This document shows, one piece after another, positions 1 through 7,635 of a stretch of DNA of 64,000 nucleotides. Location: positions 1-64,000 of the forward strand of contig NZ_JXQQ01000052.1 in the NCBI RefSeq assembly GCF_000834655.1, given 5' to 3'. The stretch is from Variovorax paradoxus. GTDB taxonomy: Bacteria; Pseudomonadota; Gammaproteobacteria; Burkholderiales; Burkholderiaceae_C. Positions within the stretch are counted from its first letter, which is position 1. Each line of letters starts with the position of its first letter. The notes under the pieces were generated by a model. That model did no database searches and was not told the origin of the DNA. It worked only from the letters and a program-made list of their open reading frames with translations. The position numbers were made by a program, and so were the translations under genes.

Positions 1-1
1 G

Positions 2-1591
2 CCTGCGCCGGCAGCAGCCGCACCCGCGCCCGCGCCCGCCGCGGCGGCTCCTGCGCCCAAGGCCGCAGCGCCAGCCCCCGCGCCGGCTCCGGCCGCAGCG
101 GCCGTTGCCTCCACCTATGGCGGGAAGGTCGATGTCGAGTGCGACGTGATCGTGCTCGGCGCGGGCCCTGGCGGTTATTCGGCAGCATTCCGCGCGGCCG
201 ACCTGGGCCTGAAGGTCGTGCTGATCGAGCGCTACGCCACCCTCGGCGGCGTGTGCCTGAACGTCGGTTGCATCCCCTCGAAGGCGCTGCTGCACGTGGC
301 GTCGGTCATGGACGAGGTCAAGCACTTCGCCGACCTGGGCGTGAGCTTCGCCGCACCCACGGTCGATCGCGCCAAGCTGCTCGGCCACAAGAACAAGGTG
401 GTAGGCAAGCTCACCGGCGGCCTCACGGCCATGGCCAAGATGCGCAAGGTGACGGTGCTGCGCGGCGTGGGCAATTTCATCGACCCGTACCACCTGGAAG
501 TCGAAGAGACCTCCGGCACCAGCTGGGACACCACCGGCAAGAAGCAGACCGTCAAGTTCCGCAACGCGATCATCGCGGCCGGCTCGCAGTCGGTCAGCCT
601 GCCGTTCATGCCCAAGGACCCGCGCATCGTGGATTCCACCGGCGCGCTCGAGATGGGCACGGACCCCAAGCGCATGCTCGTGCTGGGCGGCGGCATCATC
701 GGCCTCGAGATGGGCACGGTGTATTCCACTCTGGGCGCGCGCCTCGATGTGGTCGAAATGCTCGATGGCCTGATGCAGGGCGCCGACCGCGACCTGGTGA
801 AGGTCTGGCAGAAGATGAACGCGCCGCGCTTCGACAACATCATGTTGAAGACCAAGACGGTCGGCGCCGAAGCCACGAAGGAAGGCATCAAGGTCACCTT
901 CGAGGGCGAGAACGCACCCAAGGAGCCGCAGGTGTACGACCTGGTGCTGCAGGCCGTGGGCCGCAGCCCCAACGGCAAGAAGATCGGCGCCGAAAAGGCG
1001 GGCGTCACGGTGAGCGATCGGGGCTTCATTCCGGTGGACATCCAGATGCGCACCAACGTGCCCCACATCTTCGCAATCGGCGACATCGTGGGCCAGCCCA
1101 TGCTGGCGCACAAGGCGGTGCATGAGGCCCACGTGGCGGCCGAGGTGATCGCCGGCGAGCAGAAGGGCGACAAGGAGCTTTCCAGCGCTGCCTTCAACGC
1201 CCGCGTGATCCCGAGCGTGGCCTACACCGACCCCGAGGTGGCGTGGGTCGGCCTCACGGAAGACCAGGCCAAGGCCGAAGGCATCAAGGTCAAGAAGGGC
1301 CATTTCCCGTGGACCGCTTCGGGCCGCGCCATCGCCAACGGGCGCGACGAGGGCTTCACCAAGCTGCTGTTCGACGCCGAGACGCACCGCATCCTGGGCG
1401 GCGGCATCGTCGGCACGCATGCGGGCGACATGATTGGCGAGATCGCGCTGGCCATCGAGATGGGCGCGGACGAGATCGACATCGGCAAGACCATCCACCC
1501 GCACCCGACGCTGGGCGAAAGCATCGGCATGGCGGCGGAAGTGGCGCACGGTACCTGTACCGACCTGCCGCCGGCGAAGAAGGCGGCCTGA
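2..1591 (+). CDS. lpdA: Dihydrolipoyl dehydrogenase (E3) of pyruvate dehydrogenase, 5'-truncated by window edge
   Basis: E3 re-oxidises dihydrolipoyl groups of the pyruvate dehydrogenase complex using FAD and NAD+. The gene starts before the window and 529 residues are visible. The first ~35 residues are an Ala/Pro-rich swinging linker, which implies that an N-terminal lipoyl domain is encoded upstream; this is typical of the PDH-type E3 of Burkholderiales. The FAD motif GAGPGGYSAA follows, then the redox-active disulfide [15 protein letters not shown], an NAD-binding GGGIIGLEMG, the FAD motif IFAIGDIVGQ, and the C-terminal active-site HPHPTLGE. A second E3 gene without the linker lies at 14422-15849, so this copy serves PDH and that one the 2-oxoglutarate complex. 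aceE and aceF are expected just outside the window. Confidence 0.95.
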   Translation, partial: PAPAAAAPAPAPAAAAPAPKAAAPAPAPAPAAAAVASTYGGKVDVECDVIVLGAGPGGYSAAFRAADLGLKVVLIERYATLGGVCLNVGCIPSKALLHVASVMDEVKHFADLGVSFAAPTVDRAKLLGHKNKVVGKLTGGLTAMAKMRKVTVLRGVGNFIDPYHLEVEETSGTSWDTTGKKQTVKFRNAIIAAGSQSVSLPFMPKDPRIVDSTGALEMGTDPKRMLVLGGGIIGLEMGTVYSTLGARLDVVEMLDGLMQGADRDLVKVWQKMNAPRFDNIMLKTKTVGAEATKEGIKVTFEGENAPKEPQVYDLVLQAVGRSPNGKKIGAEKAGVTVSDRGFIPVDIQMRTNVPHIFAIGDIVGQPMLAHKAVHEAHVAAEVIAGEQKGDKELSSAAFNARVIPSVAYTDPEVAWVGLTEDQAKAEGIKVKKGHFPWTASGRAIANGRDEGFTKLLFDAETHRILGGGIVGTHAGDMIGEIALAIEMGADEIDIGKTIHPHPTLGESIGMAAEVAHGTCTDLPPAKKAA

Positions 1592-1620
1592 CAGAGCCAG
1601 AGGCGCTATCGGGCGCCCAC

Positions 1621-1649
1621 AAAAAATCCCGCCGCGGCGGGATTTTTTT
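1621..1649. terminator. Bidirectional intrinsic terminator between lpdA and the C40 peptidase gene
   Basis: The sequence is A6-TCCCGCCGCGGCGGGA-T7: a GC-rich perfect inverted repeat flanked by A and T tracts. It can therefore stop transcription from both convergent genes (lpdA on + and the peptidase on -). Confidence 0.9.
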
Positions 1650-1679
1650 CGTCCTGATCCTGGTGGATCGGAAGGGGGA

Positions 1680-2264
1680 TCAGTCGTCGCCGGTACGCGC
1701 GTTTGCCGCGGCGGCCTTGATCTCTTCGGTCGGTGCGCCGCCGAGTACGCGGCGGGCGCCGTCGAAGCGGCGCTGCCAGTAGCTGCCGTTCATGTCTTCG
1801 ACACGAACCTGGGCACCCGAACGGGGGGAGTGGATGAACTTGCCTTCGCCGACATAGATGCCGACATGGCTGAAGGCGCGGCGCATGGTGTTGAAGAACA
1901 CGAGGTCGCCGGGCTTGAGCTGGCTGCGGTCGATCTTCTCGGTGGCGGCAGCTTGCTCTTCGGCGCGGCGGGGGAGCATGTGCCCGACAGTCTGGTTGTA
2001 CATCGCGCGGACGAAGCCGCTGCAATCGAAACCGGACTCTGCAGTATTGCCGCCGCGGCGGTAAGGAACGCCCAGGAAGCCGATGGCGGTCACCACCAGG
2101 TCGGAAGTTCGTTCGGTGACTGTTTGACGGACCTGCTTGAGTTGCCCGATCAGACCTTTGTCTGCGAGCAAGCCGGCCAGTTCGTCATCGGGTCGGTCCT
2201 GTTGAGGGGCTGCATGAACAGCGACGGCAAAGAGGAGGGACGCGGGTAGGACGAAAAAACGCAT
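1680..2264 (-). CDS. Secreted NlpC/P60 (C40) cell-wall peptidase
   Basis: The 194-residue protein has a signal peptide (about residues 1-19, ending AVHAA). A C40 cysteine peptidase domain covers the remainder. Catalytic Cys81 lies in FDCSGFV, His133 in SHVGIYVG and the third polar residue is His145 in FIHSP. Family members cleave D-glutamyl-diaminopimelate links in peptidoglycan stem peptides. The usual SH3 targeting domains are absent; instead there is a short linker after the signal. The gene is monocistronic, has a consensus-like promoter right at its start codon and shares a terminator with lpdA. The substrate is inferred from the family only. Confidence 0.9.
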   Translation of the reverse strand: MRFFVLPASLLFAVAVHAAPQQDRPDDELAGLLADKGLIGQLKQVRQTVTERTSDLVVTAIGFLGVPYRRGGNTAESGFDCSGFVRAMYNQTVGHMLPRRAEEQAAATEKIDRSQLKPGDLVFFNTMRRAFSHVGIYVGEGKFIHSPRSGAQVRVEDMNGSYWQRRFDGARRVLGGAPTEEIKAAAANARTGDD

Positions 2265-2271
2265 GGCGCGT

Positions 2272-2300
2272 AGGATATTGATGACGCGCGGTTATGTCAA
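2272..2300 (-). promoter_or_regulatory. Sigma70-type promoter of the C40 peptidase gene, giving a leaderless mRNA
   Basis: On the minus strand TTGACA (2300-2295) is followed after exactly 17 bases by TATCCT (2277-2272). The start codon begins 7 bases after the -10 element, so the expected +1 falls at or one base before the ATG. No Shine-Dalgarno sequence fits between them. Confidence 0.6.
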
Positions 2301-2343
2301 TTTAAACTGAATTAGCGAATGTGTCTGCAAATCGTTGATTTGT

Positions 2344-2436
2344 TTGAATTTTTTCGATTCGGCCGAATAAAAAATGTAACGGTGGACCTTTATGGTCCAT
2401 AAGTGGTTCGCTTCGAATGGGCCTTCGGGCCCGAAG
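2344..2436 (+). promoter_or_regulatory. AT-rich promoter/operator island with three palindromes
   Basis: Within a marked AT-rich island lie the 12-bp perfect palindrome ATTCGGCCGAAT (2357-2368), a 6-bp-arm hairpin TGGACC-N5-GGTCCA (2383-2399) and the 14-bp perfect palindrome CTTCGGGCCCGAAG (2423-2436). A weak promoter TTGAAT (2344-2349), 18 bases, TAAAAA (2368-2373) overlaps the first palindrome. Probable control region of the PQQ-type dehydrogenase; the regulator is unknown. Confidence 0.4.
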
Positions 2437-2505
2437 TGAACTGTCGTGCGGGCTGGAAGCTGGCGCCATTTCTCGCCAAGATGGCCCCAACTACCCGGAA
2501 AAAAC

Positions 2506-3636
2506 ATGAACTTTCGGATTAATTTGACCGCACGACTGGCTCGCGGCACCGTTTTTGTCGCCGCTCTCGGTTTTGGCGCTCTGGTTTTTGCCCAAGCGCG
2601 CCCTGAAACGGTGGCAACCGGCCTCGAAAACCCGTGGGGCGTGACCTTTTTGCCGGGCGGCCGCTACGTGGTCACCGAGCGTCCCGGACGGATGCGACTG
2701 ATCGGCGCGGACGGCAAAGTCGGCGCGCCTCTCGCGGGCTTGCCCACCATCGCGGCTGGCGGCCAGGGCGGCTTGCTCGATGTGCTGGCCGACTCCGGCT
2801 TCGAGAAAAACCGCACGCTGTACTTCTGCTTCTCCGAGCCCGAGGCCAGCGGTTCCGGCAACAGCACCGCGCTGGCGAGCACCCAACTGTCGGCCGATGG
2901 CGCACGGCTCGAGAACCTCAAGATCATCTTCAGCCAGAAGCCCAAGGTGGCGAGCCGCTCGCACTTCGGCTGCCGCATCGTCGAGGCGCGCGACGGCACG
3001 CTGTTCCTCACGCTGGGCGACCGCTTCAGCCGCAAGGAAGATGCGCAAAAGCTCGACAACCACCACGGCAAGGTCGTCCGCATCAACAAGGACGGCTCCG
3101 TGCCGAAGGACAACCCCTTCGTCGGCAAGGCGGGTGCGCTGCCCGAGATCTGGAGCTACGGCCATCGCAACGGGCAGGGCGCCACGCTCGCGCCCGACGG
3201 CCGCTTCTGGATGAACGAGCACGGACCGCAGGGCGGCGACGAAATCAACGTCCCACAGGCCGGCCGCAACTACGGCTGGCCGGTGATCACCTACGGCGAG
3301 AACTACGGCGGCGGAAAGATCGGCGACGGCATTACCGCCAGGGAGGGCATGGAGCAGCCGTTGCATTACTGGGTGCCGTCGATCGCCCCCTCGGGCATGG
3401 CGTTTCTCACGAGCGACCGCTACGGCGCGGCTTGGAAGGGCAACCTCTTCGTGGGCTCGCTGAAGTTCGGCTACCTCGACCGCATCGAACTGAAGGACGG
3501 CAAGGTGGTGGCCGAGCACAAGCTGCTGACCGACAGCCGGGCGCGCATCCGCGATGTGAAGCAGGGGCCGGACGGGCTGCTCTACGTGCTGACCGACGAG
3601 TCCGACGGCAAGTTGCTGCGCCTGCGCCCGAACTGA
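2506..3636 (+). CDS. Periplasmic PQQ-dependent sugar dehydrogenase (soluble aldose dehydrogenase family)
   Basis: The protein has 376 residues. It begins with a signal peptide (to about residue 30, LVFAQA), followed by a six-bladed beta-propeller of the soluble glucose/aldose sugar dehydrogenase family (E. coli YliI type). Signature segments are ENPWGVTFLPGG, the propeller blocks HHGKVVRINKDG and WSYGHRNGQG, and EHGPQGGDEIN. The family oxidises aldoses in the periplasm with PQQ as cofactor. The ATG at 2506 is preferred over an upstream in-frame ATG at 2446 because only the shorter form starts with a proper signal peptide. It is preceded by the palindrome-rich island. No PQQ synthesis genes are in the window. 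Confidence 0.88.
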   Translation: MNFRINLTARLARGTVFVAALGFGALVFAQARPETVATGLENPWGVTFLPGGRYVVTERPGRMRLIGADGKVGAPLAGLPTIAAGGQGGLLDVLADSGFEKNRTLYFCFSEPEASGSGNSTALASTQLSADGARLENLKIIFSQKPKVASRSHFGCRIVEARDGTLFLTLGDRFSRKEDAQKLDNHHGKVVRINKDGSVPKDNPFVGKAGALPEIWSYGHRNGQGATLAPDGRFWMNEHGPQGGDEINVPQAGRNYGWPVITYGENYGGGKIGDGITAREGMEQPLHYWVPSIAPSGMAFLTSDRYGAAWKGNLFVGSLKFGYLDRIELKDGKVVAEHKLLTDSRARIRDVKQGPDGLLYVLTDESDGKLLRLRPN

Positions 3637-3649
3637 GGAAGCCCGCGAT

Positions 3650-4420
3650 TCAGCCGGGGCAGCCCGGCAGCGGCAGGGTGGGCAGCATGCGGCGCCAGAG
3701 CCGCGTCCACTCGGGCCAGTCGTGGCCGCCTTCCGTCGTGAAGACGCGGGCCGGCGGCAATGCTGCGGCGAGCAGCCGGTGGCTGAAGGCAAAGCGATCG
3801 TCGACCGCGTAGCCGAGATAGAGCGGCGGCCGCGCGCCGAAGGTGGCGGTGGCGCCGACGTAGCCGCGCATCCATTGCCAGAGCTGGGTTTCGTTCGGCG
3901 TGCGCGGGTCGCTGCCCGGCGGATCGCTCAGCGGCCCCGTCCAGCGGGCGAGGCCGCCGGCATTGGCGATGTCGGTGCCCAGGCCGCGCTCGCCGAGATA
4001 GGGCGCAAGGGTGACGAGGCCCGCGAGTTCGCCGGGGTGTGTCTGCGCGTAGAGCAGTCCGCCGAAGCCGCCGACCGAGATGCCGACGATCCAGATCGAC
4101 TTGTAGCCCTGGCTGCGCGCGGGCGCCATCACGTCCTGGCTCAGGCGCTCGAGGATGGTCTTGTTGTTGTAGTAGCCGAGGTGCGCATCGACCCGCATCA
4201 CGTCGACCGCGAGCCTGTTGTCGTTCAGGGCACTGACGAAGCCTTCGCGCACGAACTCGTCAGGGTGCGAGTAGGCGCCGGGCAGCAGTACGACGAGCGT
4301 GTCGGCGTTCGGCGTGCAGGCGCTCTTTTCGAGCATGGTCTCCAGCGGGGCCTTCGCCGTGCGCAGGCCGCCGCAGCCGGTGGCCACGAGGACCGCACAA
4401 AGTGCTGAAAGAATTCGCAT
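3650..4420 (-). CDS. Alpha/beta-hydrolase lipoprotein
   Basis: The protein has 256 residues. The N-terminus MRILSALCAVLVATGC carries a lipobox with lipidated Cys16, so it is probably membrane-anchored. An alpha/beta-hydrolase fold follows, with the nucleophile elbow GISVGG (Ser) and a C-terminal EGGHDWPEW supplying the catalytic His. An upstream in-frame ATG at 4447 would add nine residues and spoil the signal. The gene lies 10 bases downstream of the HpaB-family gene on the same strand, so the two may be co-transcribed. The substrate cannot be read from the sequence; an esterase or thioesterase role is likely. Confidence 0.75.
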   Translation of the reverse strand: MRILSALCAVLVATGCGGLRTAKAPLETMLEKSACTPNADTLVVLLPGAYSHPDEFVREGFVSALNDNRLAVDVMRVDAHLGYYNNKTILERLSQDVMAPARSQGYKSIWIVGISVGGFGGLLYAQTHPGELAGLVTLAPYLGERGLGTDIANAGGLARWTGPLSDPPGSDPRTPNETQLWQWMRGYVGATATFGARPPLYLGYAVDDRFAFSHRLLAAALPPARVFTTEGGHDWPEWTRLWRRMLPTLPLPGCPG

Positions 4421-4430
4421 CCGCCGGAGT

Positions 4431-6068
4431 CTAGGCGCGCTCGGCACGATGAGAGGCCGGCAGGTCGACCATCACCGGCTGGCCCGGCGTGGTGCAACCG
4501 GTGTCGCAGCATTTGCCGGGCTGCCGGTTCTTCGTGATGGCGCGTGCGGGTTCGTGCGGCGCGGCGGCAGGCGAGCCGTCTGCCGCGATGCCGCGCTCCA
4601 GGATGCGCTCGACCAGTTCGACCTTGGAGCCGACCGGGTAGTTGCGCCAGATCTCCTGCTTCATCGCCGCCGGCGAGCCGCCGCCATGCAAGCTGATCAC
4701 GCTGTACCAGCCGCCCTGGTAGCCGGCCGTGAGGTCTTCGATGAACCGCGCCGTCTCGATGCGCTGCTCGTAGGGAATTGCCGGGTTGGCGCGCAGCACG
4801 TCCGACAGGCGCGCAGCGGTCTCGGGGTTGTGGTCTTCGTCGGGGCCGGGCAGGGTGACGATCAGGCCGCCGCTCACGTAGTGGGCGATGCGGTGCATGT
4901 CGTAGATCTTCGTGGCCAGCAGCAGCTTGCCGATGTTGCTGAACACCGGGTCGGGCATGAAGACTTCGCAGTGTTCGTCGGCCTGGCCGTAGACGCTGGC
5001 CGCCACGCCGCACGCGAAGAAGCTCTCTGTGAGGGTGATGAGTTCGACCATCTGCTCGCGCAAGTGGCTCTCCTTGCCAGGGTCGAAGCCGTTGGCCTCG
5101 CACATCAAGGCGCCGGCGCCGATCAGGAGGTCGCCGAAACCCGCGCGGGCACCGATGCAGCTGTGGCGGTGGTGGGTGGCGTAGCTGTAGGTCAGGTGGC
5201 CGGAGTGCTCCCAGGTTCCGTTGTCGCCGGCGTAGAACACGCGCTCCCACGGCACGAAGACCCGGTCGAACATGCACACGCCGGTGCTCTGGCCGTACTT
5301 GCGGCTGAAGAGGGCGTCGCCGTGTTCCAGCTTCTCGCCGGGCCGGCCTGCCGGGCGCGCGACGATGGTGAGGCCGGGCGCATCCAGCGGCACGGCGCAG
5401 CACACGGCGAAGTCGGCGTCTTCGCGGCCCATGTTGCGGCAGGGCATGACCAGCAACTCGTGCACATAGGGCGCGCCGGTCACGATGGCCTTGGTGCCCG
5501 AAATGACGATGCCGCGCGCATTGCGCTCGACCACGTGCAGGTAGCTGTCGACGTTCGCCTGTTCGTGCGGCCGGCGGCTGCGGTCGCCCTTGGCGTCGGT
5601 CATGGCGACGCCGAGCGTCAGGTCCTGGTCCTGGACGCGGTGCAGGTACTCGTGGAAACGCGCGGTGTGCTCGGTGCTGCCGCGCGCATCGTCGATGCGG
5701 GCCGACACCTGCGCGATCGCGTTGAGCGCGTCGTGCGTCAGGTAGCGCTGGGCGCAGCCGGTTTCCTGGCAGACCAGCCGCACGGCTTCGAGCTTGTTGA
5801 GCAGGTCGCCCGAGCTGGTGTTGATGTGCGAGAGCCGGTTCACTCGCTTGCCGCTCGTATGTTGCACGGCGGTCATCAGGGGCTCGTACTGGCTCTTGAG
5901 CGCGTAGTCGTAGGTGAGGGCGATGGCATTGATGCCGGGCTGGAACGCGGCTTCGTCGGCGACGCTGTCGACCCGGCGGCCATCGACGAACACATTGGGG
6001 GTGTAGCGGCGCAGCGATTCGCGATAGTCGGCGCCGGACATGAGGGCAGCGGGGAGCGGGGCGTTCAT
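4431..6068 (-). CDS. HpaB/AbfD-family flavoprotein (4-hydroxyphenylacetate 3-hydroxylase-like)
   Basis: The protein has 545 residues and belongs to the acyl-CoA-dehydrogenase-fold family that includes the 4-hydroxyphenylacetate 3-monooxygenase oxygenase component and 4-hydroxybutyryl-CoA dehydratase/vinylacetyl-CoA isomerase. Recognisable blocks are SGADYRESLR near the N-terminus, NRLSHINTSSGDLL, a VFVPWERVF segment and HHRHSCIGARAGFGDLLIG. In my alignment from memory with the clostridial dehydratase, Cys105 matches one cluster ligand but two other Cys ligand positions are Tyr and Ala, so a [4Fe-4S] cluster looks unlikely and an FADH2-dependent oxygenase more likely. A C-terminal tail carries CCDTGC, resembling a metal or thiol site. 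The ATG at 6068 has a GGAG-type ribosome site. No flavin reductase gene is adjacent. The divergent TetR gene probably controls it. Confidence 0.72.
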   Translation of the reverse strand: MNAPLPAALMSGADYRESLRRYTPNVFVDGRRVDSVADEAAFQPGINAIALTYDYALKSQYEPLMTAVQHTSGKRVNRLSHINTSSGDLLNKLEAVRLVCQETGCAQRYLTHDALNAIAQVSARIDDARGSTEHTARFHEYLHRVQDQDLTLGVAMTDAKGDRSRRPHEQANVDSYLHVVERNARGIVISGTKAIVTGAPYVHELLVMPCRNMGREDADFAVCCAVPLDAPGLTIVARPAGRPGEKLEHGDALFSRKYGQSTGVCMFDRVFVPWERVFYAGDNGTWEHSGHLTYSYATHHRHSCIGARAGFGDLLIGAGALMCEANGFDPGKESHLREQMVELITLTESFFACGVAASVYGQADEHCEVFMPDPVFSNIGKLLLATKIYDMHRIAHYVSGGLIVTLPGPDEDHNPETAARLSDVLRANPAIPYEQRIETARFIEDLTAGYQGGWYSVISLHGGGSPAAMKQEIWRNYPVGSKVELVERILERGIAADGSPAAAPHEPARAITKNRQPGKCCDTGCTTPGQPVMVDLPASHRAERA

Positions 6069-6102
6069 CGTTTGTCTCCGTTTTCTTATCGTCAGCGCAA
6101 AG

Positions 6103-6131
6103 ATTTGAACATTGTTCAATTTTTATATCAA
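6103..6131 (-). promoter_or_regulatory. Promoter of the HpaB-family gene
   Basis: On the minus strand TTGATA (6131-6126), 17 bases, TCAAAT (6108-6103) forms a plausible sigma70 promoter. The palindromic TetR operator candidate lies across the spacer and -10 element, which fits repression by occlusion. Confidence 0.42.
6105..6119. promoter_or_regulatory. Candidate TetR operator in the divergent HpaB/TetR promoter region
   Basis: TTGAACATTGTTCAA is a near-perfect 7-1-7 inverted repeat in the 112-base AT-rich gap between the divergent genes. A further GTTCA/TGAAC pair spans 6115-6149. Position and symmetry suit the dimeric TetR-family protein encoded next to it. Confidence 0.6.
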
Positions 6132-6180
6132 TGTTAAAAAATATGAACTGAAGCCCGATCCCGGGCCTATAGTGCCGCCC

Positions 6181-6885
6181 ATGCACGCCAAGCTCCAACG
6201 CCGCCAGACCCTCGCGGACGCCCGTCGTGCCCTCGTGCTCGATGCTGCCCGCGCGGTGTTTTCGGAGGCGGGGATCGAGGGCGCGAGCATCCGCGAAATC
6301 GCGAAGAAGGCGGGCTATACGCCGGGCGCCATCTATTCGTACTTCGAGAGCAAGGAGGCGATCTATGCCGCGCTGCTCGACGAATCGCTGCTGCGCCTGC
6401 AGGCCGCAGTCGCCGAGGCGAAGATGTCCAGGTCCCGCCCCGAAAAGACCCTGGCTGCAAAGGCCCAGGCCTGGTTCGACTTCTACGCGGCGAACCCGCG
6501 CGACCTCGACCTCGGCTTCTACCTGGTCCACGGCATGCGCCCCCGTGGCCTGACAAGCGAGCTGGACCACGAACTCAACGACCGTCTCTACGACGCACTG
6601 CGCCCCTGCGAAGACGCGCTGCTGGCCATGGGCCTCGACGCGGCGTTGGCGCTGCAGGAAAACACGGCACTCTTCGCGCATGGCGTCGGCCTTTTGTTGA
6701 TGCAGCACACCGGTCGCATCCGCATGTTCCGGCAGTCGGCAGATGCCCTGTTCAAGACCTACCTGGCGCAACTGACGCAGCGATCCGCCGCCCCGGCGAC
6801 GAATGAAGAGGCCGGCGCGCCCGCCCGGGCCGGCCAACCCGATCTTTTCGGTGGTACGGTTCAGCCCAATTCAACCGATACCTGA
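6181..6885 (+). CDS. TetR/AcrR-family transcriptional regulator
   Basis: The protein has 234 residues. The N-terminal TetR helix-turn-helix is clear: AARAVFSEAGIEGASIREIA followed by KKAGYTPGAIYSYFESKEA (about residues 20-62). The C-terminal ligand-binding half is alpha-helical with no recognisable specificity. A disordered tail rich in Ala/Pro follows from about residue 205. The ATG at 6181 is chosen because the in-frame upstream extension runs through the operator region. A TATAGT hexamer ends 7 bases before the ATG, suggesting a leaderless transcript. Likely repressor of the divergent HpaB-family gene and of itself. Confidence 0.85.
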   Translation: MHAKLQRRQTLADARRALVLDAARAVFSEAGIEGASIREIAKKAGYTPGAIYSYFESKEAIYAALLDESLLRLQAAVAEAKMSRSRPEKTLAAKAQAWFDFYAANPRDLDLGFYLVHGMRPRGLTSELDHELNDRLYDALRPCEDALLAMGLDAALALQENTALFAHGVGLLLMQHTGRIRMFRQSADALFKTYLAQLTQRSAAPATNEEAGAPARAGQPDLFGGTVQPNSTDT

Positions 6886-6897
6886 AAGACCCCGTTC

Positions 6898-7500
6898 ATG
6901 CTGCTCGACGCCTCGCTCTCCCAACTCGTTCTGGTCGACTACCAGGCGCGGCTGATGCCGGCGATCTTCGAGGGCGAGTCGGTCGCGCAGAACGCGGTGC
7001 GGCTGGGCAAGCTGGCGCGCCTGTTCGAGGTTCCGGTGTTCGGCACCGAGCACAACCCTTCCAAGCTGGGCGAGAACCTGCCCGACATCCGCGCGCTGTG
7101 CCAACGCACATTGCCGAAGATGCACTTCAGCGGCGTGGAAGAGGGCCTGGGCGAATGGCTGCGCGTGCCGGCCAAGGCGCCGCAGGGCAATGCGCGCAGC
7201 CTGCCCAAGCACCTGCAGAAGCCGGCAGCCGCGGCGGAAGAGCGCAACACCATCGTGATCGCCGGCTGCGAAGCCCATGTCTGCCTGCTGCAGACCGCGC
7301 TCGACCTGCTGGAAGACGAGTTCGAAGTCTGGGTGGTCACCGACGCTTGTGGCTCCCGCACGGAACGCAACCGCGATGCCGCCTTCGACCGGCTGGCCGG
7401 CGCCGGTGCCGAGCTCGTGACGACCGAGATGGTCGCCTTCGAGTGGCTGCGCACGGCGGAACATCCCGCATTTCCTGAAGTGCTCGCGCTCGTCCGATAG
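6898..7500 (+). CDS. Isochorismatase-family cysteine hydrolase
   Basis: The 200-residue protein has the complete catalytic triad of the family: Asp14 (LVDYQ), Lys74 (LPKMHF) and nucleophile Cys129 (AHVCLLQTA), the latter followed by the usual VVTDACGSR. Members hydrolyse amides, nicotinamide or isochorismate; the closest simple relatives are YcaC-like proteins of unknown substrate. The gene begins 12 bases after the tetR gene on the same strand, so it may belong to the same transcript and regulon. No strong ribosome site is visible. A hairpin without a T tract (7528-7545) lies after its stop. Confidence 0.83.
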   Translation: MLLDASLSQLVLVDYQARLMPAIFEGESVAQNAVRLGKLARLFEVPVFGTEHNPSKLGENLPDIRALCQRTLPKMHFSGVEEGLGEWLRVPAKAPQGNARSLPKHLQKPAAAAEERNTIVIAGCEAHVCLLQTALDLLEDEFEVWVVTDACGSRTERNRDAAFDRLAGAGAELVTTEMVAFEWLRTAEHPAFPEVLALVR

Positions 7501-7527
7501 CCGGATCGCAGCCGCCGGGCAGGGCTC

Positions 7528-7545
7528 GGCCGGATTGTTCCGGCC
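7528..7545 (+). terminator. Hairpin after the isochorismatase-family gene
   Basis: GGCCGGA-TTGT-TCCGGCC is a perfect 7-bp stem with a four-base loop, 27 bases after the stop codon. It lacks a T tract, so it may be a 3' stabilising structure or a weak terminator. Confidence 0.35.
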
Positions 7546-7635
7546 GTCAGCTTGCTGCAAGATCGGTCTCCATAATTATGAATTCAGTTTTGGCGAGCCT
7601 GCTGAAACCGGACAAATGACAGGAGACAAATCGAG

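Noticed and set aside
4225-6837. Minus-strand open frame of 870 codons covering the HpaB and TetR genes
   Set aside because: It is an antisense/other-frame shadow in GC-rich DNA. The recognisable proteins are in other frames and its translation is Arg/Ala/His-rich with no motifs.
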